Counted from the first letter of the stretch, positions 45,492 to 54,226 are shown. The stretch: 64,000 nucleotides of DNA from Ensifer adhaerens (GCF_020035535.1 NZ_CP083350.1:3048501-3112500), one strand, 5' to 3'. Program-made: numbers and translations. Notes: generated by a model not told the origin, from the sequence alone.

Positions 45492-46223
45492 ATGTCTGTA
45501 GCAGCCGACAAACCCGATGTCGCACCGGAACAAAACAATGCAAAGCCCCTGAAGGGCCGCGTGGACGCGATCGACCAGGGCCGGGTCTTCGGCTGGGCAT
45601 TCGATCCCGAGACGCCCGAAAAGCGGCTCGCCATTCGCGTGCTTCTGGATGGCAAGGTGATTGCCGAGGCGCTCGCGGACCGCAACCGGTCCGACCTCAA
45701 GCGCAACGGAATCGGCGACGGCAACCACGCCTTCGAGATCGCGCTGCCTGACATGGCAAGCGCCCGCGCCGCCGAACTGGTCGTCATGGCCTCGACGGAA
45801 AAAGGCGGCGAGCTGCCGCTCCGTGTTCCGAAGCCGGACGAGCAGGCGGCCGAAGCCTTGATCGCCGCGCCACTGGCAAAGGTCCTCGACAAGCTCGACA
45901 TGTTAATGGCGGCACAGCGCCAGCTTCAGGTCTCGCAACGCTCGGCCATCCGCCAAAAGCTCGACGATGGCGATGAAGGCGAAACGGCCGGCCTTGCGGC
46001 GGTTAGTGATGATGTTGCAAGCCTGCGCGCGGAAATCACCCAACGATTGACCGATCTCGACGTGCACCTGATGCGTCTCGATGGGGTTGTGGCGGGCATG
46101 GAAAAGAGCCTCAATGCGCTGAAGCAGCGCTCGAACGGGGACCTGAAGCCAGCCTTTCTGCTTCTCTTCGTGCTTGCGGGCTTTACCGCGGGTGCGATCC
46201 TGACAGTTCTACTGCGGACCTGA
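45492..46223 (+). CDS. wgeE: WgeE, tail-anchored protein with GW-type beta module
   Basis: 243 residues. N-terminal module (about 20-90) starting LKGRVDAIDQGRVFGWAFDP and ending NGIGDGNHAFEIALP, a beta-rich unit with a conserved G-W pair. Then a helical, coiled-coil-like stretch (about 125-210, including LRAEITQRLTDLDVHLMRLD) and one C-terminal membrane helix (AFLLLFVLAGFTAGAILTVL) ending three residues from the stop. This is the layout of a tail-anchored scaffold facing the cytoplasm. GAGGAAA precedes the ATG. It could tether the Wge glycosyltransferases to the membrane; this is inference. Confidence 0.8.
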   Translation: MSVAADKPDVAPEQNNAKPLKGRVDAIDQGRVFGWAFDPETPEKRLAIRVLLDGKVIAEALADRNRSDLKRNGIGDGNHAFEIALPDMASARAAELVVMASTEKGGELPLRVPKPDEQAAEALIAAPLAKVLDKLDMLMAAQRQLQVSQRSAIRQKLDDGDEGETAGLAAVSDDVASLRAEITQRLTDLDVHLMRLDGVVAGMEKSLNALKQRSNGDLKPAFLLLFVLAGFTAGAILTVLLRT

Positions 46224-46232
46224 GGGCGTCTC

Positions 46233-48452
46233 ATGCCCAATTCAGAGCTTTCCCTTTCACTGAGCCCCGCACCGCTTGCCCGGATCATGCGCAGCGGACG
46301 GGTCGTGGTGTGCCCGATCGACGAAGCGCTGCTATTGGTAATCGGCGCCGGCGGCCCGTTGGCAGATCAACTGCCGGTCGAGATCGACGAAGACCCCGGG
46401 ACCCAAGCGATCGCCGCCATCATCGGCTGGCGGCTTTCCGCACCGCAGGCATCCGCCACCCATGGTTTCGCGGCGCTCGTCCCTATCGATCGCGCGCGCA
46501 GCATGCCTGCGACCCTGCGCTTCGGAAGGGATGGCAGCGGCAAACGCTATATCGTTGCACCACGGACCGTCTCTACAAACGATGTCGCCGCGAGGCTCAA
46601 GGACCTCGCCGGCCCGCAGGTCGTCCACGTACTCGGCCGCCTAGTCGATGTTTTGTTGAAGCCGCCGCTCGATCCACGAAAACTCCCGGCGATTACAACC
46701 CTGCTCAAGGCGGGAACCGCAAGGGACGGCTATATCGAATTGCTCGGAGAGAGCCATGAAGATGCGATCGCGCTCAAGGGCTGGGCCCACGACATCACCG
46801 CCGGCCCTTGCCGGGCCATCATCAAGGCAGAAAACACATCGGTTGCCGAATGCAGCATCGCGGTCTTCCCGCGCAACGACGCACCGGAAGATGCCGTCGG
46901 CTTTCTCGGCCTCTTAGCCGCCGAGGGCCTACCGCGCGCGCGCGACATCCAGGGGGTTTTCTATCGCGGCCGGGGCGCCTGGCGCTACGCAGCGGTCCAT
47001 GAACGCAAGGTCATCGCCGGCCCCCTAGAAACACCCGGTCATATCCGTACGATGCTGCTTCAAAGCCAGAGTTCACCGCAGGTTCTGCTGCGCCTGCGCG
47101 AAGCGGCCAACGGTTTCGATGGCACCGAAACGATCTCAAGTCTCCCCGTTCCGGTCCGGCTCGGCATCGACGCGCTCTACCAGGGCGATGAAGGCACTTT
47201 TCTGATCTCGGGCTGGATGCTCGATCCGGACGATCATGTGCAGAGCGTTCGGCTGCGTCGGGGGCGCGCCGAAGCGCGTCTTGATGGCGCCTGGACCCGC
47301 ACCGAGCGGCTGGACGTGGAAGATGCCTTCGTGGACCGGCCGGAGTTCAAGGGCGCGATATCCGGACATCGCCGTTCACACGGTTTCATCGCTTTCGCGG
47401 ATGGCCTCGTGGGCGATCCGGCAGCGCCGCTTCACCTCGAAGTCACCCTTCGCGATTCTCGTCGCGCCTATATGCCGCTTCACCCGACACGGCTGTCGGC
47501 AAGGCATTCGGCGCTGCGGCTGCTGAACGCGATCGATCCCACCAGTTGGGCCTTGCCCGATATCGTCGATCGCCAGATCGTTCCGTTCATCAGTGCGGCT
47601 CGCGCTGATGCTCCGACCATCGAGACCGTCATAGACATTGGCCGCTTCGGTGAGGCTGTGGGGGCAGCAATCCTTGTCGCCGTGGGAGAGGCCGAGGAGG
47701 ATTTTTCCGCGCTATTGGGCCTTCTGGCGCTCGATCCGCATACGCGGCAGGCACCGATCGTGCTCGTCCTGCAATCGGAACAGTTTCGCCGGCGCGCCGC
47801 CGGCATCCGGCGACTTGCGGAATTCTATCGCTTGCCGCTGCGTCTGGTGTCCGTCGAGGGTTCAGGCGATGCCAGCGATCTTGCCCGGACTGCGGCTAAG
47901 GCAATCGACAGTGAAACCGTCATCCTGCTTTCCGCATCTCTGACGCCGGCCAATCCCGGGTGGTACCAGACGCTCATTTCGAACTATGAAACCAAGATCG
48001 GGAGCATCATCTCGCCAACCCTTGCCTATGAGGACCATTCGATCCGTTGGGCCGGAAGCGCCGCTCTCGATCGCGCTGATCATCTGCAGTCGAGCCGGTA
48101 TGCCGGCTATCCGGTCGGCGCCGTGAACCGCTTGAAGCTGACACGGGTTGCGACCGCGTCCCTTGAATGCTGCATCATGCCTCGCAAGGCGCTTCTCGAC
48201 GAGATCGGCGCATCACCGACCTATCTCGGTGCTTCTCTCAATGGGCTCGATCTCGCCTTGAGGCTGAGCCGCCGCGGCTACGAATCCTATTGGCTGCCCG
48301 CCCTGCAGATGCTTGGCTCCGATGAGCCGTCCGGAGCTGTTTCACCGGCTACAGCGAGATACGTGGAGCGTGTCGATCAGACGCTCTTTCGTAGCCGCTG
48401 GATGCAGACTGTCGAAACGGAAAATCCTACCTACAACGAGGTTTCGGCATGA
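46233..48452 (+). CDS. wgeF: WgeF, large multi-domain protein with GW modules
   Basis: 739 residues, no signal peptide or membrane helix. At least two beta modules with a GW/GWxxDP core: AIALKGWAHDITAGPCRAII near 175 and GTFLISGWMLDPDDHVQSVR near 322. The C-terminal 230 residues (IETVIDIGRFGEAVGAAILV onward, then ETVILLSASLTPANPGWYQT near 570) look like a GT2-type Rossmann domain, but the usual DxD is replaced (LLSAS), so it may be inactive or bind without catalysis. Starts 9 bp after wgeE, overlaps wgeG as ATGA. Function unknown; position equals wgeF (expE6). Confidence 0.72.
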   Translation: MPNSELSLSLSPAPLARIMRSGRVVVCPIDEALLLVIGAGGPLADQLPVEIDEDPGTQAIAAIIGWRLSAPQASATHGFAALVPIDRARSMPATLRFGRDGSGKRYIVAPRTVSTNDVAARLKDLAGPQVVHVLGRLVDVLLKPPLDPRKLPAITTLLKAGTARDGYIELLGESHEDAIALKGWAHDITAGPCRAIIKAENTSVAECSIAVFPRNDAPEDAVGFLGLLAAEGLPRARDIQGVFYRGRGAWRYAAVHERKVIAGPLETPGHIRTMLLQSQSSPQVLLRLREAANGFDGTETISSLPVPVRLGIDALYQGDEGTFLISGWMLDPDDHVQSVRLRRGRAEARLDGAWTRTERLDVEDAFVDRPEFKGAISGHRRSHGFIAFADGLVGDPAAPLHLEVTLRDSRRAYMPLHPTRLSARHSALRLLNAIDPTSWALPDIVDRQIVPFISAARADAPTIETVIDIGRFGEAVGAAILVAVGEAEEDFSALLGLLALDPHTRQAPIVLVLQSEQFRRRAAGIRRLAEFYRLPLRLVSVEGSGDASDLARTAAKAIDSETVILLSASLTPANPGWYQTLISNYETKIGSIISPTLAYEDHSIRWAGSAALDRADHLQSSRYAGYPVGAVNRLKLTRVATASLECCIMPRKALLDEIGASPTYLGASLNGLDLALRLSRRGYESYWLPALQMLGSDEPSGAVSPATARYVERVDQTLFRSRWMQTVETENPTYNEVSA

Positions 48453-49750
48453 GCGAAAAACTCCGCGTGCTGGTCGTCTCCCACGGCCACCCGACCCATT
48501 CGCTGGGTGGCGCCGAAATCGCCTCCCATGGCTTGCACAAGGCATTGAACGGCTTGCCCGGTGTTGAGTCGATCTACCTCGCCCGAGTCGGCAATCCCGT
48601 GCCGCGCCATGGCGCTTCCGCGCTGATGAGCCTTCGCCTGGCGATGGACGAGGTGCTCTACCACGCCGAGGACTTTGATCATTTCTTTCTGTCGAATGGG
48701 GATACCGACGCGATCGGCCGCGACCTCTTGCGCTTCGTGGGGGACATCAAGCCAGACATTGTCCACTTCCACCATTTCATCGGCTTCGGACTGGAAGCGC
48801 TGTACGCCGTGCGCGACGCCCTGCCGAAAGCGCGCATCGTTGTGACCTTCCACGAATACCTCTCCATCTGCCACAACCACGGGCAAATGGTGAAGCGGCC
48901 CTCCGGCCAGCCTTGCAACAGCGCCTCCCCGATCAGCTGCCACACATGCTTTCCCGAAATTCCGGTGTCGCGCTTCGTACGGCGCGAGCAGTTCGTGCGA
49001 GGCATGCTGAACCTTGCCGACGCCTTCATCGCCCCGAGCGCCTTTCTTGCCAATCGCTATGTCGAGTGGGGCATCGCGGCCGAGAAGATCTTCGTGATCG
49101 AAAACGGCATCGTCATGGGTGAAAAGACGCCGGCTCGGGAATTGCCTTCTCCGGCAGCGCGGCGCAACCGCTTTGCCTATTTCGGGCAAATGACGCCTTT
49201 CAAGGGCGTTCACGTGCTGATCGACGCTGTGTCCCGCGTGCCGGAGGATATCTGGGGTGACGATTCCACGCTAATGATCTTCGGCGGCAACCTTGAGCGG
49301 CAGCCGACTGAGTATCAGGACCGCGTGGCGAAACTGATCGAGGACGCCGGCCGTCGGGTTCGCTTTTACGGCGCCTACCATAACCAGGACATGCCCAGGC
49401 TGATGCGCTCGGTCGATTGGGTGGTCATGCCTTCCGTCTGGTGGGAAAACTCACCGATCGTCATCCAGGAAGCCCTGCACCATGGCCGGCCGATCATTTG
49501 CTCCGACATCGGCGGCATGGCCGAAAAGGTCCGCGACCGACTGGATGGCTATCACTTCCGCGCCGGCAGCGCACAAGACCTTGCCGACCGCCTGATCGAC
49601 GTGCTGAGCACACCCCGATCCTGGGACAACCTTCGGGCAACACTCAGGCGCCCGATGAGCCATGTCGACTGCGGCCGCGAGCATGTCGCGCTCTACCGGA
49701 AACTGCTCAAGGAGGAGCAGCCGGCTCACCTGAACACCGCGGTGGCCTAG
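48449..49750 (+). CDS. wgeG: WgeG, GT4 glycosyltransferase
   Basis: 433-residue GT-B enzyme paralogous to WgeD. Seen: RVLVVSHGHPTHSLGGAEIA, PDIVHFHHFIGFGLEALYAV, ARIVVTFHEYLSICHNHGQM with a cysteine cluster (C at CHNHG, PCNSASPISCHTCF), RFAYFGQMTPFKGVHVLIDA near 245 and MPSVWWENSPIVIQEALHHG near 330. Last gene of the wge operon here; wgeH (expE8) of S. meliloti is not found downstream. It converges on thiD with a 152-bp gap and no clear terminator. Confidence 0.88.
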   Translation: MSEKLRVLVVSHGHPTHSLGGAEIASHGLHKALNGLPGVESIYLARVGNPVPRHGASALMSLRLAMDEVLYHAEDFDHFFLSNGDTDAIGRDLLRFVGDIKPDIVHFHHFIGFGLEALYAVRDALPKARIVVTFHEYLSICHNHGQMVKRPSGQPCNSASPISCHTCFPEIPVSRFVRREQFVRGMLNLADAFIAPSAFLANRYVEWGIAAEKIFVIENGIVMGEKTPARELPSPAARRNRFAYFGQMTPFKGVHVLIDAVSRVPEDIWGDDSTLMIFGGNLERQPTEYQDRVAKLIEDAGRRVRFYGAYHNQDMPRLMRSVDWVVMPSVWWENSPIVIQEALHHGRPIICSDIGGMAEKVRDRLDGYHFRAGSAQDLADRLIDVLSTPRSWDNLRATLRRPMSHVDCGREHVALYRKLLKEEQPAHLNTAVA

Positions 49751-49902
49751 ACCGAACGCACGCACGCTCCCCGTCACGCCCCTGCAGCCCACAGGCAACG
49801 AACTTTCAGCGTTATCATTCCAACCGATATTAAACAGTGGAATGACCTGGCTTTTTGAACATGAAGCGGAACGATCGAGCCGTGTACGGCTCCGTAATCG
49901 AA

Positions 49903-50712
49903 TCAATCGCCGCTTGGGCCCCACCATCGATGGAAGTGATCAACTGGTCCCCGCCCCTGCCCGATTTTGAGCGCTGCTGCGGCAACAAGCGCGTCATGCA
50001 GATAGGTCTTGGCAGCGATAACCGCGTCTTCAAGTGTCTGCCTACGGGCAAGACCAGCGGCGATCGCGGCAGACAGCGTGCAGCCGGTGCCATGATCGTT
50101 CCTCGTTTCAACCCGCGGGCGCGACAGGCGCAAGGGGGTGTCCCCGTTAAAGAGGATATCAACCGCTTCGTCGCCCTTGGCATGCCCGCCTTTCATCAGC
50201 ACGGCGCGCGCACCAAGCTTCAGGAGCATCTCCGCTTGGCGGGCCATTTCCGTCTCGTTCTCGGCAATCGCGCGGCCCGTCAACAGAGCCGCTTCGGGCA
50301 GGTTGGGCGTCACGATAAGCCCAAGCGGCAGCAATTCCTCCTTGAGCGTCGCGATCGCATCCGGACGTAACAAAATGTCACCTGAAGTGGCGACCATCAC
50401 CGGATCGATGACTGCTAAATGCCCGTATCGCTTCAGGCCGGACGCGATCGCAGCAATGGTCTCCTGGCGGGACAACATTCCGACCTTCGCAGCGCCAACC
50501 GCGAGATCCGAAAACACGGCATCGATCTGAGCTGTAACAACAGCCGGAGAGATATCCTCGACGGCCGCGACCCCGCGGCTGTTTTGCGCGGTGATGGCCG
50601 TGATCACGCTGGCACCATAGACGCCGAGCGCCGAAAACGTCTTCAGATCCGCCTGGATACCGGCACCGCCACCGGAATCTGAGCCTGCGATGGTAACGGC
50701 GATAGCGGTCAT
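49903..50712 (-). CDS. thiD: ThiD, HMP/HMP-P kinase (thiamine synthesis)
   Basis: 269-residue ribokinase-fold enzyme that phosphorylates hydroxymethylpyrimidine (phosphate) in the thiamine pathway. Seen: substrate loop [17 protein letters not shown] (9-25), [11 protein letters not shown] (102-112), [13 protein letters not shown] (134-146) and the anion hole/catalytic motif DHGTGCTLS with Cys211. Cytoplasmic. A TPP riboswitch lies upstream on the same strand but 260 bp away, so thiamine control is likely. Unrelated to EPS genes; it is the marker that, as I recall, borders exoP in S. meliloti. Confidence 0.96.
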   Translation of the reverse strand: MTAIAVTIAGSDSGGGAGIQADLKTFSALGVYGASVITAITAQNSRGVAAVEDISPAVVTAQIDAVFSDLAVGAAKVGMLSRQETIAAIASGLKRYGHLAVIDPVMVATSGDILLRPDAIATLKEELLPLGLIVTPNLPEAALLTGRAIAENETEMARQAEMLLKLGARAVLMKGGHAKGDEAVDILFNGDTPLRLSRPRVETRNDHGTGCTLSAAIAAGLARRQTLEDAVIAAKTYLHDALVAAAALKIGQGRGPVDHFHRWWGPSGD

Positions 50713-50975
50713 GCCTGGTTCCGCTGAAATGTAGAAGCAGCTCCAAAGATTGCGAACGCGCTCTCAAGCCACCGGCTCAAGCACGCACGAACTGAGGTGG
50801 GTCTTCCAAGCAATCTGGAGGAATCCGACAGATCGAGCCCTTGGGTTGGACGCCCCGCCCCCCGGAGTTCTTCGTCGCTACATTCTGAACGGCGTATTGG
50901 CACCAACGATCTCCCGAAACCAAAATGATGGAGATCCAGATGAACGGCGAAGACGCGGGGGTGCCAGAGAGGCCC
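50713..50975 (-). other. Long thiD leader, no gene seen
   Basis: 263 bp between the riboswitch and thiD on the same strand. I find no conserved frame; either the leader is naturally long or a small upstream gene has been lost. Confidence 0.45.
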
Positions 50976-51063
50976 TTGCCGTTCCTACGCCGGTATGATC
51001 CGGATCAGGTTCAAGGGTCTGGCTCACCGCCATCTCAGCACCGTCAGGTGCGCCCCTCGGCAG
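50976..51063 (-). promoter_or_regulatory. TPP riboswitch (THI element)
   Basis: Read on the minus strand the element has the two conserved TPP-binding halves: CTGAGA (pyrimidine-sensor side) and ACCCTTGAACCTGATC followed by ATACCGGCGTAGG. The closing P1 stem pairs CTGCCG (51058-51063) with CGGCAA (50976-50981). It points toward thiD, the next gene on that strand, but the leader is about 260 nt. No downstream terminator stem stands out, so control is probably at translation or by Rho. Confidence 0.9.
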
Positions 51064-51213
51064 GCATGAATGCTATGGGAGCGTGGGAGGGGATGTCAAT
51101 TGCTTGAGTTCAGCAGGCGCGTATGTAAGCCGGTTCGATGCGGGCGAAGGAGGCCCTTAAAGGATACAAACAGAAAAAGGCCCCTTTTGCCTCAAGAGCA
51201 TAAGGAGCCTTCC

Positions 51214-51239
51214 GTCTGAGCGTTCGACTTCACAGACGC
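51214..51239 (+). repeat. 26-bp direct repeat, copy 2
   Basis: Matches 24605-24630 at 25 of 26 bases, same orientation, with CGTCTG/CAGACG ends pairing here. The 331 bp around it (51066-51396) hold no gene I can support. Confidence 0.7.
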
Positions 51240-51396
51240 TGGTAGACTAGCCACGTCAAGGCCGTTAAGGCAAGGGGGTTTGGAACGCGAACCTATGCAA
51301 TCCCGGAGTGATTTGGTCGGCAGTACTGCCGTTTCACTCAGTGGTGACGCGCCTTCCACGCAGAACGTTAGATGTAAGGCCTCATCGCATCAATAT

Positions 51397-51750
51397 CACC
51401 GCAATGCTTTGAGAATTGCACTTGCTCGGGCCAACGCCACTTCGGCTGCGCGCAGTTCGAGTGTGACAGACAGAATATCGCGGTGTGCCATTGCAAGCAC
51501 TACCTGCAACACTTCATCAGAGTTTCTGGCCAGAAAAATGAGGTGCCATCCGTCGGGGCCGCGATCGCGAGGACCCGGCCGTCTTTCATTTGCTCGACGG
51601 CCACGTTCGTCTCGACGTGTTCAAAAAGCTTGGCCAAACCGAAGTATCACCGAGCGGGCCACACGCGGTCGAAAAGCAGAAAGGTCGATGACGGCGCCTT
51701 GAACCGAGCGCCCTCGGCCACGACCATTGCGCGTCGTATGTCCATCCGTC
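51397..51750 (-). pseudogene. Decayed coding remnant of unknown family
   Basis: Minus-strand fragments join into a protein-like sequence: LLFDRVWPAR, stop, YFGLAKLFEHVETNVAVEQM, then after a frameshift near 51555 WHLIFLARNSDEVLQVVLAM and HRDILSVTLELRAAEVALAR to a TGA at 51397. The composition is that of a real helical protein, but at least one stop and one shift break it. Not recognised. Confidence 0.35.
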
Positions 51751-51778
51751 GCGACGACCTCTCCAAATCTGAGACCGT

Positions 51779-52093
51779 AACTGTTGTGGCGATTGAGGGC
51801 GCCGTTCTGCTGCTCGTTGAGGCGGGGGAAGCCATCGCCGACTTCCAGGCGATGATCCGCAAGAAATCCCTCGCTGATCTCGATAATAGTTGGAGAGAGA
51901 CAAAATGGGGTTGATCGCCTCATTCGCCAACGGCGTCGTCAAAGATCGTGCAGCCGTCAGCGCCGCAATCACTTCACCATGGCCGAACGGCCTGACGGAG
52001 AGGCAAGATCACCAAGCTCAAACTTGTTAAACGCCAGATGTATCAAGCACAAAGATTGACCTGCTCCAAGCCCGCGTCATCGGAACGGGATAA
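51779..52093 (+). pseudogene. Relic of an ISL3-family transposase (C-terminal part)
   Basis: With three frameshifts the DNA reads LLVEAGEAIADFQAMIRKKS, LADLDN/LERDKMGLIASFAN, GVVKDRAAVSAAITSPW, then KITKLKLVKRQMY and STKIDLLQARVIG before a TAA. The order SPWSNG-(Q)TEG-xITKLKLVKRQMYG-x-K-x-DLLQAR is the well-known C-terminus of ISL3-type transposases in rhizobia. The N-terminal two thirds are gone. No element ends found. Confidence 0.7.
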
Positions 52094-52151
52094 ATCTATC
52101 ACCACCAAAACTGCGTCAGTCGTGAGCCCCGACACCCGCTGCGGAGGCCGA

Positions 52152-53333
52152 TTAGGACGCTTTGTTGCGACCCCATCGGAGTCGCTCAATTTTTTCGTGC
52201 ACACGCCAAGCCAGAGATGCCCGCATCCGCTTAAGTTCGCCTGCCAACCGTTCGACTTCGGCCGCCAGACGCCCGGATTCGTTTAACGCTTCGTTGAGGC
52301 GATTGTCCAAAGACTGAATTTTCTTTCGGCACGCTTCTATTTCCATGTCCGACGTTGCCCGCCCGTCTTCCGCTACTCGCGCGTGGGCTTGATAGGTCGC
52401 AGTTTCCGTGCGCGCTGCTGCAAGCTCATTCTGCATAGTCGCGGACTTTTCGTTCGCAGCCTTCAATGCTGGGCGAATAATTTGCAGGTCGTCCCAGGCC
52501 AAGCGAGCAGTAAGATCTCGCCCCGCCTGCCGGATTGCGGCAGTCCACTCCTCTGGGTTGGCGTTTAGGAGGTCCGCGTACGCTTGCTGCTCCGGTTGCC
52601 CCGAGGGGATTGGTACCCGTAGTGCTGCGGGCCACCAATCAGCAACATCTGCGATAGAGAGCATACTCCCCAATTGCCCCATCCCAGATTCTCGAGAGCG
52701 CTTCCATTTGGCAGAGAAGTGCAACACCGTGGGCTGCCGACAATGGGCCACGGCGGGCTCGGGGTTTTCACGGACTATGCGCTGCCATAGGCGCCAATCG
52801 GCAGCAGCCGGAAGGTCTTCCGGCCAAGCATCCAGTGAAGGCAGGCTATCAGCTCGATAAAGAAAGCAGCTCGCCGGGATCGTATTCTTGCGCTCCATAA
52901 AATGCGAGAGTTCGTCCGGCATTTCAAGGTTCGTTAGGAATGGAGCAGCTATGCCGTCGGTCGAAACCCATAAGGCCTGACTGTGAGCAATTGCGGCGCC
53001 GTGTCCGAGAGCCTTTATCAGCAGTTCAAAATGGTCCCGCAATACAATGTCATCATCCGCGGCAAAGCCTATGAACCTCCCCCGTGCCTCGCGAAGAGCG
53101 ATGTTCCGGTTCGCATAGCCGAAGTAAGGCGCCTTAGGTAAGTCGAAGAAACGGATTCGATCGTCGTTGAAACCGGCAACTACATCCGCCGTCCCAGGGG
53201 CGCAGCCGTCCCCAATAACAAGGAGCTCGAAATCATCAACGGTTTGCTTCAAGACAGATTCTATCGCGATCCCGATGACATCGACCCGCGTATGGGTCGG
53301 CATCAGAATGGAGACTAGAGGCCGGCTCACCAT
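52152..53333 (-). CDS. GT2 glycosyltransferase with C-terminal coiled coil
   Basis: 393 residues. GT2 domain in the first 230: PLVSILMPTHTRVDVIGIAI, LLVIGDGCAPGT, the DD metal site in FAADDDIVLR (91-100) and DWRLWQR near 182. Residues about 285-375 are a coiled coil (NELAAARTETATYQAHARVA; SGRLAAEVERLAGELKRMRA) and end in basic IERLRWGRNK. The coiled coil is unusual and may drive oligomerisation or membrane-edge docking. Coupled to the epimerase-like gene upstream by a 7-bp overlap. Less GC-rich than the exo and wg genes; likely part of a third, partly destroyed polysaccharide cluster. Confidence 0.82.
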   Translation of the reverse strand: MVSRPLVSILMPTHTRVDVIGIAIESVLKQTVDDFELLVIGDGCAPGTADVVAGFNDDRIRFFDLPKAPYFGYANRNIALREARGRFIGFAADDDIVLRDHFELLIKALGHGAAIAHSQALWVSTDGIAAPFLTNLEMPDELSHFMERKNTIPASCFLYRADSLPSLDAWPEDLPAAADWRLWQRIVRENPEPAVAHCRQPTVLHFSAKWKRSRESGMGQLGSMLSIADVADWWPAALRVPIPSGQPEQQAYADLLNANPEEWTAAIRQAGRDLTARLAWDDLQIIRPALKAANEKSATMQNELAAARTETATYQAHARVAEDGRATSDMEIEACRKKIQSLDNRLNEALNESGRLAAEVERLAGELKRMRASLAWRVHEKIERLRWGRNKAS

Positions 53334-53896
53334 CCCTTGGCGTTTCCAAAGCTATACGGGATCAAGTCGGTATCTATTGGAAGCCTATACTTATCAGGGT
53401 TCGAATGGTCATATTGGATGGTTGGAAAATTCACCACTACCACATCGGACGTTCCGATGTTTCGGTCCGCATGCCAAACAAACTTGGGTACGTTTACGAG
53501 TCGAGGTCGGCTACCTGACAGGTAGACCTTGCAGATTTTGCCGCACGTGCTCGACTCTGGCCGCGGATCGTACAGTACGAGTTCCAATTCGCCACTCAGA
53601 ACGAAATAGCGGTCCTCGTGCCGCTTGTGCAGCCCCCACCCCTTCACCATCCCGGAACGGATTGTGAACACGTAGGAAAAAACAAGTGGATCAGGATGCC
53701 AACCCCATCGAGGGTCGTAGATCTCCGTCACGCTTCCTCGATCGTCATCATGCCTGATACTCTCGTGGAACGACATGCCATCCAACAGAGGCGCTGTGCT
53801 CCGCCTTTGTTCGTCGACAGTTCGCTGATCTTGCACCGCCGCCTGCAAAGTCATCTGAAGCAGATCAGAATTACTGGCGCTTAAGTCATCCCGCAT
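53327..53896 (-). CDS. RmlC-like cupin, dTDP-sugar 3,5-epimerase family
   Basis: 189 residues. A cupin core like dTDP-4-dehydrorhamnose 3,5-epimerase: DRGSVTEIYDPRWGW, YVFTIRSGMVKGWGLHKRHE (the H of the active site and the metal-less cupin strand), DRYFVLSGELELVLYDPRPE and VPKFVWHADRNIGTSDVVVV near 145. True RmlC enzymes keep an H-D pair; here the first His is present but I cannot confirm the Tyr/Asp partner, so an epimerase or a related sugar-binding cupin both fit. ATG at 53896 with AAGGGG upstream. Overlaps the GT2 gene. Would supply a 6-deoxy sugar for a surface glycan. Confidence 0.75.
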   Translation of the reverse strand: MRDDLSASNSDLLQMTLQAAVQDQRTVDEQRRSTAPLLDGMSFHESIRHDDDRGSVTEIYDPRWGWHPDPLVFSYVFTIRSGMVKGWGLHKRHEDRYFVLSGELELVLYDPRPESSTCGKICKVYLSGSRPRLVNVPKFVWHADRNIGTSDVVVVNFPTIQYDHSNPDKYRLPIDTDLIPYSFGNAKGW

Positions 53897-54094
53897 TGAT
53901 ACTGCCCCTTCGTTCGGGTGAGTTTGTATTACATAGTTGTTTTTTGCGCGCCACTGAGTTTCAGCAACAGCACAAGGCCGTACAAAGCGAAATGCAGGCG
54001 GCGGCGCATCAATTTTAACCAATGCTGGGCCCATTCCCGAAATCATTCTAGCGCGCCTTCCTCTCAAAGGAGCAACCGATGGCCCTACTTTAGG

Positions 54095-54226
54095 CTAGTC
54101 GTTCATATCGGAGGCTCGATGCGTGGCACTTGCGCCGGTGTTTTGCCACCTGCAAGCGGCTTGCACGACGATACCGAGGAACTTCGATATGTCTTTCGTT
54201 TGGTGGCGCGAAACATAGATGATGAC
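54095..54226 (-). pseudogene. C-terminal relic of a Wza-type export lipoprotein
   Basis: The 43-residue end VIIYVSRHQTKDISKFLGIV through RASDMND is clearly homologous to the last 43 residues of the OPX lipoprotein at 23348-24538 (DVIYVSRHLTTDIAKFLGIV ... RAMDMSN). Nothing recognisable precedes it, so only the tail survives. DNA identity is about 70 percent by eye, so it is a diverged homologue rather than a recent copy. Upstream 54227-54446 holds no supportable gene. Confidence 0.72.
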
